Of a stretch of 64,000 nt of DNA, positions 43,425 to 52,520 are shown one piece after another. Location: positions 1 to 64,000 of the forward strand of contig CAZYFH010000018.1 in NCBI GenBank assembly GCA_964646815.1, read 5' to 3'. The notes under the pieces were generated by a model. The model made no database searches, was not told the origin of the DNA, and worked only from the letters and a program-made list of their open reading frames with translations. The first letter of the stretch is position 1. Each line of letters starts with the position of its first letter. This stretch comes from CAZYFH01 sp964646815. GTDB taxonomy: Bacteria > Acidobacteriota > Vicinamibacteria > Vicinamibacterales > UBA8438. The position numbers and the translations under genes are program-made.

Positions 43425-45895
43425 GACTCCGCACTCCTCATCTGAAACGGCCGGCTTCCGACGATACCGAGCACGATGGACGACCAGCGATAATCGGCCG
43501 CCTCTGCCGCCGAGACAATGCCTCGGATCGTCGGTTGGTCGTAGTACTCGACGTCACGCCCAATCGCGTAGGTCAACAACTTCTCCGTGACGGTTCTAAC
43601 GAAGCTCACGTCGTAGGACGCCAGTCTTTCTCGGAACGAAGCGGGACCGTCGACCGTCGTGCCATCTGCGAGCACGCTGGACGCGTCCACCGGTGCCCCC
43701 GCCTCATTCATCACCCGCCATCGCCCGATCGCATCGTAGTGCTCAAGGGCAAAACCGGGCGGATCCATGATCCGGTGACACCCGGCGCACGCCGGGCTAG
43801 CCCGATGCTGCTCCATCCGCTCGCGGATCGACCGCACCTCCCGTGCCCCATCATTCTTCTCGAGGGCCGGCACGTCGGCCGGCGGTGGGGGCGGCGGCAG
43901 CCCGAGGATGTTGTCGAGCACCCACTTTCCCCTCAGCACCGGCGACGTCCGTGTCGGATAGGCGGTCAACGTCAGCAGACTGGCATGCCCGAGCAGGCCG
44001 CCGCGTTCCGATGCGTCGAGCGCAATCCGCCGGAATCGCTCGCCGTAGACGCCGGGGATGCCGTAGTGGCGCGCGAGTCGCTCGTTGACGAAGGTGTAGT
44101 CTGCCGTGAGCAACTCGCGGATCCCGCGATCCTCGCGGAGGTGACTCTCGAGAAACAACAGCGTTTCCCGCTCCATGTCGGCTCGCAGATTCTCGTCGAA
44201 CTCGTAGAAGACATCGGCATCCGGCGCCACACCACGGATGCGTCGAAGCTGCAGCCACTGGCTGGCAAAGTTGTCGACGAGGGCCGTCGCGCGCGCGTCG
44301 GCCAGCATGCGCCGTGTCTGCTGCTCGAGCACGCCCGGGTCGCGAAGACGCCCCGCCTCGGCCACGCCTAACAGTTCGTCGTCCGGAATGCTGCTCCACA
44401 GGAAGAGCGACAACCTGGAGGCGAGCTCGAAATCGCTGAGGTGATAGGCCGTCCCGGGCGCGACGTCGACGGCATCGCGTTCGACGCGGAACAAGAACTC
44501 GGGGGCGACCAGCACCCGTTCGAGCGCCTTCTGAATCCCGCCCTCGAAGTCGCGCTCGCGCCGCCCGGTCTCGAAGAACGGCATCAGCGTCGCAACGTCC
44601 GCATCGGTCGCGGTGCGGCGATAGGCGCGGCGCGCAAGTCTCGTGAGGATCTGCGTCGCACACTGCTGCTCGTCGACTTGCGTCGTCGCATGGCAGCTGA
44701 ACAGCCGGCGCCGGCTCGGCGTGTCACCCGGTCCCGTGGCGTCGCGCGGACCGGTGATCGCGACCCGATCGACGGCCGCGTTGCCGTGATAGAAGCCGAG
44801 TCCGCTGAGCGAGAAGCCCGACAGCCGTCGTTCGAGAATTCCGGTCGGCTCGGTGCGCGCGTCTACGAACGACACGCCGATGACGTGTTGCCCCGCCGTC
44901 GCGGGAAACCGCACGATGAGATCCGCATCCGCCCCGTTGGACACGTAGTTCTCCCAGGCAGGGTCGCCTCGGATCGTGCCAAAGAAACTGTAGGCGGACG
45001 GATAGCCGACACGGTCGGCATCGCCGACGGCGAACCGCTTAATCAGCGCGCCATCCAGCCGCACCTCGAGCTCGTGTGACCTGCCCATCCCGACGATGTA
45101 GTCGTAGATCATCCGGCGGAGCCGGACCCTGACCTCGTACTCGCCATCAAGCGGAAAGTAGTGGCGAATGGCCATCCCCCCGCGCGACCCGAACGGCTGG
45201 TCATCGAGACGATCATCCTGATACAACAGCCGCGGCGTGCTGTACGTCGAAGCAGCGTACCCCGGTCCAATGGTCGGGTCGCCGACGGCAAGACGGCTGA
45301 CCCGATTCGCCACAGCAAGATAGCGATCGAACAGCGCCGGAGAGACAGAGAGCACATTACCGTTGGTGTCGAACCCCTGTTGGTCCACGTCGTCGGCCGG
45401 GAACAGCAACCACCGCTCGTCGACGTCCATGTGGAGCAAGCTCTGGACGGCGTTGATGTACTCCGCGGTGGTCAGCCGGCGGACCGCCGGACGGCCCGGG
45501 TTGGGATGGGCCATTGCCGCTCGGTCGAGCGCGGTCTCCAGCCAGGTCACGAAGCGGTCGGACGCGCGTGCGTCGGGCCGCGGCCGGCCGGCGGGTGGCA
45601 TCATGCCGAGCCGCAACTTCCGGACGACCTTCTCCCAGGCCTCGGCGTCGGACCCGACGTCGGCCAGGTCGAACGGGTCGAACGCAAACGGGACGGCACC
45701 CTGCGCGCGTTGCCGTTCGTTATGACAGGTGACGCAATACTGGTCGAGGACGGCGCGGTGAGCTGGGAGCTCTGAGGCGTTGGCCACCGGCGTCGCCTGA
45801 CCACCGCCGGTGGCGAGCACGCCAGAGCCAGCCGCGATGATGCTCGCTACTATGCTCACGGCTGCGTACACATTTCTCACCATTGTCAAGGTCAT
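43421..45895 (-). CDS. PSCyt/DUF1587-DUF1595-DUF1592-DUF1588-DUF1585 protein (cassette A)
   Basis: This protein of about 824 residues has a signal region, then a cytochrome-like block CVTCH near residue 54. DUF1587 (LTTAEYINAVQSLLHMD), a beta-sandwich-like middle, DUF1595 (TRLARRAYRRTATDADV), DUF1592 (LSDFELASRLSLFLWSSIPD), DUF1588 (LGHASLLTLTAYPTRTSPVL, with CAGCH near its end) and DUF1585 (TVTEKLLTYAIGRDVEYYD) follow in this order. Two CxxCH sites give at least a dihaem protein. The family is typical of Planctomycetota, Acidobacteriota and Verrucomicrobiota, and its enzymatic role is not established. The start is 45895 or 45883. It leads the cassette. Confidence 0.9.
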   Translation of the reverse strand: MTLTMVRNVYAAVSIVASIIAAGSGVLATGGGQATPVANASELPAHRAVLDQYCVTCHNERQRAQGAVPFAFDPFDLADVGSDAEAWEKVVRKLRLGMMPPAGRPRPDARASDRFVTWLETALDRAAMAHPNPGRPAVRRLTTAEYINAVQSLLHMDVDERWLLFPADDVDQQGFDTNGNVLSVSPALFDRYLAVANRVSRLAVGDPTIGPGYAASTYSTPRLLYQDDRLDDQPFGSRGGMAIRHYFPLDGEYEVRVRLRRMIYDYIVGMGRSHELEVRLDGALIKRFAVGDADRVGYPSAYSFFGTIRGDPAWENYVSNGADADLIVRFPATAGQHVIGVSFVDARTEPTGILERRLSGFSLSGLGFYHGNAAVDRVAITGPRDATGPGDTPSRRRLFSCHATTQVDEQQCATQILTRLARRAYRRTATDADVATLMPFFETGRRERDFEGGIQKALERVLVAPEFLFRVERDAVDVAPGTAYHLSDFELASRLSLFLWSSIPDDELLGVAEAGRLRDPGVLEQQTRRMLADARATALVDNFASQWLQLRRIRGVAPDADVFYEFDENLRADMERETLLFLESHLREDRGIRELLTADYTFVNERLARHYGIPGVYGERFRRIALDASERGGLLGHASLLTLTAYPTRTSPVLRGKWVLDNILGLPPPPPPADVPALEKNDGAREVRSIRERMEQHRASPACAGCHRIMDPPGFALEHYDAIGRWRVMNEAGAPVDASSVLADGTTVDGPASFRERLASYDVSFVRTVTEKLLTYAIGRDVEYYDQPTIRGIVSAAEAADYRWSSIVLGIVGSRPFQMRSAES

Positions 45896-45988
45896 TCTCG
45901 CGGTGGGACTACGGCCTGTCAACGTGAATGGCCACGCGACTGTCAGTCGCGACACCGCGGGGCCGGCATCGGTAGACTGACGAGATCG

Positions 45989-47875
45989 ATGACCGACGCA
46001 TCAATTACCGAGATCCTCACGCAGTACTGGGGTTACCGTGCCTTCCGGCCGCTGCAGCGCGATGCGATTCAGGCCAACCTCGACGGGCGGGATAGCCTCG
46101 TCGTGCTGCCCACCGGCGGCGGCAAGTCACTCTGCTTCCAGCTGCCGGCGCTCGTCGATGGTCCGGGTGGCGGTCGGCTCGGACTCGTCGTCTCTCCGCT
46201 CCTCTCCCTGATGAAGGACCAGGTCGACGGCCTCGTGGCGAGTGGCGTCGCGGCGGCCGCGCTCAACAGCTCGCTCACTCCCGAGGAGCGGCAGACCGTG
46301 CTGCGCGGGCTCGACGACCGGCGGTACTCACTGCTCTACGTCACGCCGGAACGACTTGCGGGCGAAAGCAGCCGTGCATTCCACGTCCAACTGCAGCGCT
46401 GGGGTGTGGCATTCGTCGCCGTTGACGAGGCCCACTGCATCAGCCAGTGGGGCCATGAGTTCCGCCCGGAGTATCGCCAGCTCGCGACGGTGCGTGGAAC
46501 GCTGCCCGACGTTGCGTGGCACGCTTTCACCGCTACGGCCACCGAACGCGTGCGCGACGACATCGTGACGCAGCTCGCGCTGCACGACCCGGTGCGACTC
46601 GTCGGCTCGTTCGACCGTCCCAACCTCGTCTATCGCGTGGTGCCGCGGATAGGCCTGAAAGCACAGATCCGCCGGGTGGTCGAGCGACACCCTCACGAGG
46701 CCGGCATCCTCTATTGCGTCTCCCGGCGTGAGGTCGAATCCCTCGCGTCCTGGCTCGTCGAGTTGGGATATCGCGCGAGGCCCTATCACGCGGGGCTGGC
46801 CGACCCGACGCGGCGTGAGCATCAAGAAGCCTTTCTTGACGAGCGGATCGACATCATCGTCGCGACTGTCGCGTTTGGCATGGGCATCGACCGCTCCGAT
46901 GTGCGCTTCGTGATGCACGCCGGCGCGCCCCGGTCGGTGGAGCACTACCAGCAGGAATCGGGACGCGCGGGCCGGGACGGGCTCGAAGCTGAATGTGTGC
47001 TGGCGTACTCGCCCGCCGACTTCGCGAAGTGGCGGCAGATGCTCGACACGAGCGGCGAGCTGACGGACAGCGCGCGGACCCTGCTCCGGGAGATGGAGCG
47101 ATATGCGGGCGGCACGCGTTGCCGGCATCGGATGCTGCTCGAGCACTTCGGCGACGTGTACGGCGGGTCGGGCTGTGGCGCCTGCGACTGGTGTCTCCAC
47201 GAGCTCGAGCCGGTCGATGACTCTGTGACGCTGGCGCAGAAAATCCTCTCCGCCGTGGCACGCCTCCGACAACGCTGGGGCGTGGCCCACGTGATCGACG
47301 TCCTGCGCGGACGGGTCACGGACCAGGTGTCAGCACGCGGGCACGACACGCTCAGCACGTTCGGACTCCTGGCCGAGACGCCGATCGCCGAGCTGCGCGG
47401 CTATGTCGATCAGCTCACGTCCCAGGGGTTCCTCGTGCGAGCGGGCGACACGTTCCCGACGCTGCGACTCACCGACGAGGGACTGGCCGCGCTGCGGGCA
47501 GAGCGATCGCTGGTGCTCTACCGGCAGCCACGTCCCGTCCGTCAGCGCGATCGTGGGCGGCGCGCCACGTCCGGTGGCAGGTCAGGGGCAGCGTCGTGGG
47601 ACGGGGTCGATATGGGATTGTTCGAAGCGCTGCGCGCCTGTCGCCTCGACATCGCGCGTGGTCGCGGGGTTCCACCCTACGTCGTCTTTCATGACAACAC
47701 CCTGCGCGAGCTCGCGCGGCGGCGGCCGTCGACCGACCGCGCGTTGTTGGACGTACACGGCATTGGCGCGCGCAAGGCAGAGGATCTCGGTGAGACGGTG
47801 CTCGACGTGATCCGCCAATACAGCGCGGAGCACGGAGTGACGCTTGATGCACCGGACCCTGACGCCCTCGGCTGA
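45989..47875 (+). CDS. recQ: ATP-dependent DNA helicase RecQ
   Basis: This 628-residue protein is a RecQ helicase. The zero motif FRPLQRDAIQANLDGRDSLV precedes the Walker A VLPTGGGKS near residue 40. The DEAH box with VDEAHCISQWGHEFR is near residue 147, TATATERVRDDI is motif III, and FGMGIDRSDVRFVMH plus QQESGRAGRDG are motifs V and VI. The zinc-binding region has CRHR and CGACDWC. A winged helix (LRGRVTDQVSARGHD) and an HRDC domain (FEALRACRLDIARGRGVPPY) complete the protein. It acts in recombination and replication-fork repair in the cytoplasm. It is divergent from the cassette A PSCyt gene. Confidence 0.95.
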   Translation: MTDASITEILTQYWGYRAFRPLQRDAIQANLDGRDSLVVLPTGGGKSLCFQLPALVDGPGGGRLGLVVSPLLSLMKDQVDGLVASGVAAAALNSSLTPEERQTVLRGLDDRRYSLLYVTPERLAGESSRAFHVQLQRWGVAFVAVDEAHCISQWGHEFRPEYRQLATVRGTLPDVAWHAFTATATERVRDDIVTQLALHDPVRLVGSFDRPNLVYRVVPRIGLKAQIRRVVERHPHEAGILYCVSRREVESLASWLVELGYRARPYHAGLADPTRREHQEAFLDERIDIIVATVAFGMGIDRSDVRFVMHAGAPRSVEHYQQESGRAGRDGLEAECVLAYSPADFAKWRQMLDTSGELTDSARTLLREMERYAGGTRCRHRMLLEHFGDVYGGSGCGACDWCLHELEPVDDSVTLAQKILSAVARLRQRWGVAHVIDVLRGRVTDQVSARGHDTLSTFGLLAETPIAELRGYVDQLTSQGFLVRAGDTFPTLRLTDEGLAALRAERSLVLYRQPRPVRQRDRGRRATSGGRSGAASWDGVDMGLFEALRACRLDIARGRGVPPYVVFHDNTLRELARRRPSTDRALLDVHGIGARKAEDLGETVLDVIRQYSAEHGVTLDAPDPDALG

Positions 47876-47976
47876 CCCGTACCGTCGTCGTCCTGGGTCG
47901 CGATCGCGACCCGCCGGCAGCAGGGTCGGGATTAGCGCGGTGCGTGTCTCACCGACACGACGTCTCGTATCGCCGA

Positions 47977-48546
47977 CTAGGGCAAGAACCTGAAGCCTCG
48001 GGGGGTGCCTGGCTTCCACGGCTCTGGCACGGTGTAGTCGGCGCGGTGCGGCATCGTGACCTGCGGGAGCGTGTCGGCGTTCATCACGGCGTCCGGGGGG
48101 ATGATGTCATTCCGGTTCAACAGGAACGCCGTCAGGGCGTAGACCTCGTCAGAGGTCAGATGCCCTGGCTGGTCGTAGGGCATAGCGCGGCGGATGTAGC
48201 TGAAGATCGTCGGCGCGAACGGCCAGTGCGCGAGCGGGAAGTAGTTGGTCGAGGGCGTGACCTCCCCACCGACTAACACCACCGCCGGACCTTCAACGCC
48301 CGTCGGACCGTGACACTTTGTACAGCCGCGGTTGACGAAGACCCCGGCCCCTTGTCCCACCGAGCCGCTGCCCTCTGGGAGTTCCTCGCCGGCCGGCCCG
48401 ATCGCGATATCCCACGCCCGAAGCTCCGCGTCGCTTGGCGCCCGTCCGAGGCCCGAAGCTGATCCTGGCGGCTGCGCCATCGCCGCCGTCCCCCAGAAGA
48501 CCGCGACGATGAACGTGGCCGCGCGGACGCGGCTAGCCGTGGACAT
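47977..48546 (-). CDS. Mono-haem cytochrome c, SoxD-like sulfite dehydrogenase subunit
   Basis: This 189-residue protein has a signal peptide (FIVAVFWGTAAMAQ). One haem site, CTKCHG near residue 76, and an axial Met in IRRAMPYDQPG fit a class I cytochrome. LTSDEVYALTAFLLNRNDII, followed by LPQVTMPHRADY, is the pattern of the C-terminal half of SoxD. It lacks the second haem of full SoxD. It overlaps the sulfite dehydrogenase gene by 14 bp, so it is probably the electron acceptor of that molybdoenzyme. Confidence 0.87.
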   Translation of the reverse strand: MSTASRVRAATFIVAVFWGTAAMAQPPGSASGLGRAPSDAELRAWDIAIGPAGEELPEGSGSVGQGAGVFVNRGCTKCHGPTGVEGPAVVLVGGEVTPSTNYFPLAHWPFAPTIFSYIRRAMPYDQPGHLTSDEVYALTAFLLNRNDIIPPDAVMNADTLPQVTMPHRADYTVPEPWKPGTPRGFRFLP

Positions 48547-49840
48547 CCGAGACCTCTTCGACCGGCGGGAGTCCGTTGGTCACACGCCCGTCGGGATTGA
48601 CGCGCCATGCCTGCATCCAGTTGCAGTGCCCGAGCTGGCTCTGGATGGTCCGGTAGAGCTGCTGGCGGGTGAGCCCCCAGTACTTCGCGTACTCGGCTTC
48701 GCTCGGCTGGACGAGTCCGTTTTCGTCGGTGCAACGCGACTGAATCACCGCCTCCTGACCGTCCCACCGCCACGGCAGGTAGAACCGGGTATGAGCCTTC
48801 GGGAGCACCGGCCCGGCCATTTCGGCATCCGCGTACGTCTGTCCACCGTCGGTCGAGACCTCGACACGTGACACCGCGCCGCCACCCGACCAGGCGAGTC
48901 CGCTGATGACATACGCGCCGTGGCCGGCCAACTGGTGCGTCCCGGATGGATAGGTGACGACTGACTCGGGCCCGAAGTCGTAGCTGTCCAACTGGGTCTT
49001 CGGGTTGGGAGTCAGGAACCGTGAGTGCTCCTGGAACGAGAGATACGGCTGCTCGACCACCTTGATCCGTCGCAACCACTTCACGTTGTAGATGCCCTCG
49101 AACCCGGGGACGACGAGTCGTAGCGGGAACCCATGGTCGGGACGCACAGGCTCGCCGTTCTGCCCGTAGGCCACGAGCACGTCGTCCAGCGCTTTCGGCA
49201 ACGGGACACTCTTGATGTGTTTGCCGCCGTCCGATCCCTCGGCGATGATCCACTTCGCGGTGTTCTTGAGCCCGACCTCGTCAAGCAGCACCGATAGCGG
49301 GACGCCGGTCCACTCGCTGCAGGCCATCCGCCCATGCGTATCGGAGACGGTCGCGGCCCGCGGACTCGGACGGTTGCCAATGCACTCGAGGAAGTGGATG
49401 CGCGAGACGAACGGCAGGCGCTTCAGTTCGTCCATCGAGAACACTAGCGGACGATCCACCAGGCCGTGAATCATCAGCTTGTGATCGGCCGGATCGATGT
49501 CCGGAATCCCGTAATGGTGCTGGGTCGTAAAGTGCAGTGACGTCGGTGTGATGGTCCCCACCAACTCGCCGAGCGGTGTGCGCGCGCTGGGCCGATGCGG
49601 TGTGGGTCGAACCGGGGGTCGATCCGGGTGGCTTCGGCCCTCGATGACGCGCGTCGTCGTCACGAAGCGCGAGCGCTGGCCGTAGAGCACGTGCTCAAGC
49701 GCGTTATGGTCGGCAGCGCCCGGCGCCGCAGCCCTGATGGCTCGCGGCGCGACGGCCACGACGCCAGGCGCCATGGCCAGCCCGGCAAGCGCGCTCGTTT
49801 CCTTGAGGAACCTCCGGCGGTCGGGCCGTGTCGTCTTCAT
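48533..49840 (-). CDS. soxC: SoxC-like sulfite dehydrogenase molybdopterin subunit
   Basis: This 435-residue protein has a Tat signal (PDRRRFLKETSALAGLAMAP). The Mo-pterin domain shows TTQHHYGIPDIDPADHKLMI, HFLECIGNRPSP (Cys Mo ligand), the SoxC-type MACSEWTGVPLSVLLDEVGL and HGFPLRLVVPGFEGIYNVKW. The C-terminal dimerisation domain contains SRVEVSTDGGQTYADAEM and IQSRCTDENGLVQPS. SoxC with SoxD oxidises sulfur or sulfite bound to the carrier in thiosulfate oxidation; other soxXYZAB genes are not in the window, so free sulfite is the likelier substrate. It is transcribed behind family copy 5 (15 bp) and before the cytochrome. Confidence 0.88.
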   Translation of the reverse strand: MKTTRPDRRRFLKETSALAGLAMAPGVVAVAPRAIRAAAPGAADHNALEHVLYGQRSRFVTTTRVIEGRSHPDRPPVRPTPHRPSARTPLGELVGTITPTSLHFTTQHHYGIPDIDPADHKLMIHGLVDRPLVFSMDELKRLPFVSRIHFLECIGNRPSPRAATVSDTHGRMACSEWTGVPLSVLLDEVGLKNTAKWIIAEGSDGGKHIKSVPLPKALDDVLVAYGQNGEPVRPDHGFPLRLVVPGFEGIYNVKWLRRIKVVEQPYLSFQEHSRFLTPNPKTQLDSYDFGPESVVTYPSGTHQLAGHGAYVISGLAWSGGGAVSRVEVSTDGGQTYADAEMAGPVLPKAHTRFYLPWRWDGQEAVIQSRCTDENGLVQPSEAEYAKYWGLTRQQLYRTIQSQLGHCNWMQAWRVNPDGRVTNGLPPVEEVSDVHG

Positions 49841-49855
49841 CCGATTCTCCTCGCG

Positions 49856-50878
49856 TTACGGTTCCGTCGTCGTGGCCGCTTCCCGCTCTTCGGCGCGATG
49901 ACCGGAGAGGATGCCGTCCATGCCGATGTTGCCCTCGTGGCACGCGTATTCGTAGACCGCGTCCTCGGTCCCCATCAGCGGAATCATGACCGTCCACGGC
50001 TGCGAATACGTGGTCGGGTCGTCGACCGTGACCTCGTAGTTGAGCGTCGTCGGACCGACGCGCGTCAAGCGCTCGGTCACGCGCAGGTTGTCAGACGGCA
50101 ACCCCTGAAACGTGCTCTTCGGGGAGTAGTTCTTCGTCTCGATGACGAGGGTGTCGCCCTCCCAGCGGCCGCGGGAGTCGCCATGCCACTGTCGGATGCC
50201 GTCATCGAGCGGCGGCGGACCGTCGATCGGGATAACGCGCGAGTCGTGGTTCATCTCCATGTAGAACACAACGTGGGTCGGGCTCTGGAAAAGCTGGTAG
50301 TAACTGTTGTAGCCGGCGCCGAGGCGCGGCACCCCATAGGTGACGCAGCGCTCGCTCAGCGGCCGATCCGCATACGAGTCGGCCGGGTGCTCGCGTGCGC
50401 GCGCGAACCGCATCGCGCGACGGTCCTTGGCCGCAGCGGTCAGCGCCGGAATGCGCCCATCCGCCGGGTCGACCACCAGCGAGGTCCGATCGGAAAAATC
50501 TCGGTCGGCGATCCAGAACTGGTTGTAGTTACCGGTCGTCGGATCATAGGAGTCCGCCTGCTGGTTCTCGATGGCCGCCAGCACCAGCTGATCACCAAAC
50601 AGCGCGTCGCCGTCATCGACCGCCTGCGCGGCTGCGACCTCGAGCGCAGCCAGTTCCTCGGCCGTCAGGCGCTCCTTGCCGGCCCACGCCTCCGGGCGCT
50701 CAAGCGGCGTGATGTTGTTGTTTGCCCAGACACCCTGAAGGTCAGGACGTCCATCCGCCGTGCGGGGCGGCGTCCAGTCTCCGCTCGTTGCCTGCGCGGA
50801 GCCCGGCACCGGCGCGAGCAAGCCGATGGCGAGCATAGGAACCAGCACACGGAGCGGCATCAGACAGTGGTTGCGCAT
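49856..50878 (-). CDS. Secreted protein of the five-copy family (copy 5)
   Basis: This 340-residue protein has a signal peptide (PMLAIGLLAPVPGSAQ), then PPRTADGRPDLQGVWANNNI, TPLERPEAWAG, NYNQFWIADRDF, SERCVTYGVPRLGAGYNSYY, GDSRGRWEGDTLVIETKNY, ERLTRVG and YEYACHEGNIG. The ATG at 50878 follows GAGGAG. It is first in a unit with the SoxC-like dehydrogenase (15 bp) and its cytochrome. This is the only copy linked to an enzyme of known type, so the family may serve exported redox enzymes, for example as a binding or assembly factor. That remains an inference. Confidence 0.84.
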   Translation of the reverse strand: MRNHCLMPLRVLVPMLAIGLLAPVPGSAQATSGDWTPPRTADGRPDLQGVWANNNITPLERPEAWAGKERLTAEELAALEVAAAQAVDDGDALFGDQLVLAAIENQQADSYDPTTGNYNQFWIADRDFSDRTSLVVDPADGRIPALTAAAKDRRAMRFARAREHPADSYADRPLSERCVTYGVPRLGAGYNSYYQLFQSPTHVVFYMEMNHDSRVIPIDGPPPLDDGIRQWHGDSRGRWEGDTLVIETKNYSPKSTFQGLPSDNLRVTERLTRVGPTTLNYEVTVDDPTTYSQPWTVMIPLMGTEDAVYEYACHEGNIGMDGILSGHRAEEREAATTTEP

Positions 50879-51138
50879 CGACGATCTCCTCGGCAGCGCC
50901 GCGACCCACGCGCGCCGCCCATAACCCGGCCATTGTAGCGAGCCGCGGGCCCGGAAGCCACCTGACACCGACTAGTCGCCGGCATCGGGTGAATCAAGAG
51001 CGCTCACCGGGCGGGGCACCCTGCGATGGCCGGCGCTGGATCATGCGTCAGCGCGGTCACAGACGATGTATGTGCTCCCTCGTCGCGCCTTGTCAGCCGG
51101 GCGCCGGTGACCACTACCGATTCATCCGATCCAAGCCG

Positions 51139-52511
51139 CTAGTCGTAGTCGGCAGCCGCGAGCGACGCCCGGATGATCTCGTGGTCGTTCCTGTGCACAA
51201 TGTGACGGTTGGCGTAGGCCGGGTGCGACCATTTGACTAGCCGGTCGAACTCCTTGCGGGCCCCCAACCCCGCGCTGGCGGTCGGCTCGATGAGGCGGTG
51301 CGACCGAGTTCTTCGTAACCGTCGGGCGTAAATCGGCCAGTCAGCAGGTAGCCGTCGTCCGTGTTGGCAAAGTAGCGATCACCTTGTCGGACGAGAAACG
51401 CCGTGCCCCATCGCACACCCCCCCACTCACGCCGCGCCTCGGCGTTCATCGCGAGACTCTCCCAGCGCCGCTCGCCGGTGGGCGCGTCGAGCGCCCGGAG
51501 TTCGCCGTTGACGCCTAGGCCGTAGATGAAGTCGTCGATGACGAGCGGCGTCATGATGGCCGAGTGGAGGCCCTTGGGATCGTCCGGGCTCCGCCCTTCT
51601 CCCTGCCACACCATCGTTGCCGACGGCCGGTCGCTGTTGAGCCGCATCATCATCGAGCCGTTGTAAAGCTGTGTGACGAGGAGGTAGTCGCCGCTCTTGA
51701 CCGGCGTCGAGATCGCCATCCCCGCGCCCGCCTCCCAGGGCTGTTCCCAGTAGACGTCGCCGGTCTCCGGGTCGAGCGAGACGAGGGCGGTCGCGTGCCA
51801 GATGATCAGCTGACGCACCCCGCCGGCCTCGTAGATAACCGGCTGGCTGTATCCCATCTCGCCGGTGGTCGAGACGGCGCGCCAGATCTCCGCGCCCATA
51901 CGCTTGTCGAAGGCGACCACGAGCGCGTCGGGCTTGCCGCCGACGAGCGTGATCAGGCGATCGCCGTCGACGAGGGGAGCGCTGGTGCCCCCCCAGGTCG
52001 GCACGCTCGTGTCGTAATCCACGGCATAGTCCTTCTCCCAGACGACGGCACCGGTCGCGACCTCCAGACAGAACAGATGACCGGTCGCGCCGACGACATC
52101 AACCCGGTCGCCGTCAATTGTTGGCGTGGCACGTGGTCCGATGGCATACGACGTCATGAGCATGCGGTAGGAGGTGGTCCACTCATGACTCCACAGGCGC
52201 GCGCCCGTCCGCTCGTCGAGCGCAAGCAGACGCTCCGTGCCGTCGAGCGTCGGTGATTACGAATCCTCGGCCCAGTCGGTGACGAAGACGCGGCCGTCGG
52301 CCACGGCGGGACCCGCGTAGCCCGAGCCGATCGGCACCCGCCAGGTCACCTTCAACTCTGCTGGCAGGTCGTCGACGATGCCGGTCTCGTCCCACACCGC
52401 GAGGCGGTCGACCCCGCGCCACTGGCGCCAGTCGCTCGCCTGCGCCCCGGCGCCCGACAGGAGTGCGAGACCGAGCGCGGCGCCGACCGACTGGAGGATC
52501 GAGCGTGGCAT
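51139..52511 (-). pseudogene. BamB/PQQ-like beta-propeller protein broken by a stop and a frameshift
   Basis: The frame begins with a signal peptide (SVGAALGLALLSGAGAQA) and SDWRQWRGVDRLAVWDETG, and goes on to VADGRVFVTDWAEDS. A TAA at 52257-52259 breaks it, yet the same frame continues at once as TLDGTERLLALDERTGARLW and runs through propeller blades such as GDVYWEQPWEAGAG, GELRALDAPTGERRWESL. Near 51293-51303 one base appears lost, after which KEFDRLVKWSHPAYANRHIV, typical of the C-terminus, leads to a TAG at 51139. Length without the breaks (about 457 codons) fits the family. It lies 9 bp behind the MscS gene. Two independent defects make sequencing error less likely but not impossible. 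Confidence 0.8.
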
Positions 52512-52520
52512 GATGCTCGT

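Noticed and set aside
46328..47290. A 320-codon frame antisense to recQ
   Set aside because: No recognisable protein pattern, and recQ motifs fill the sense strand.
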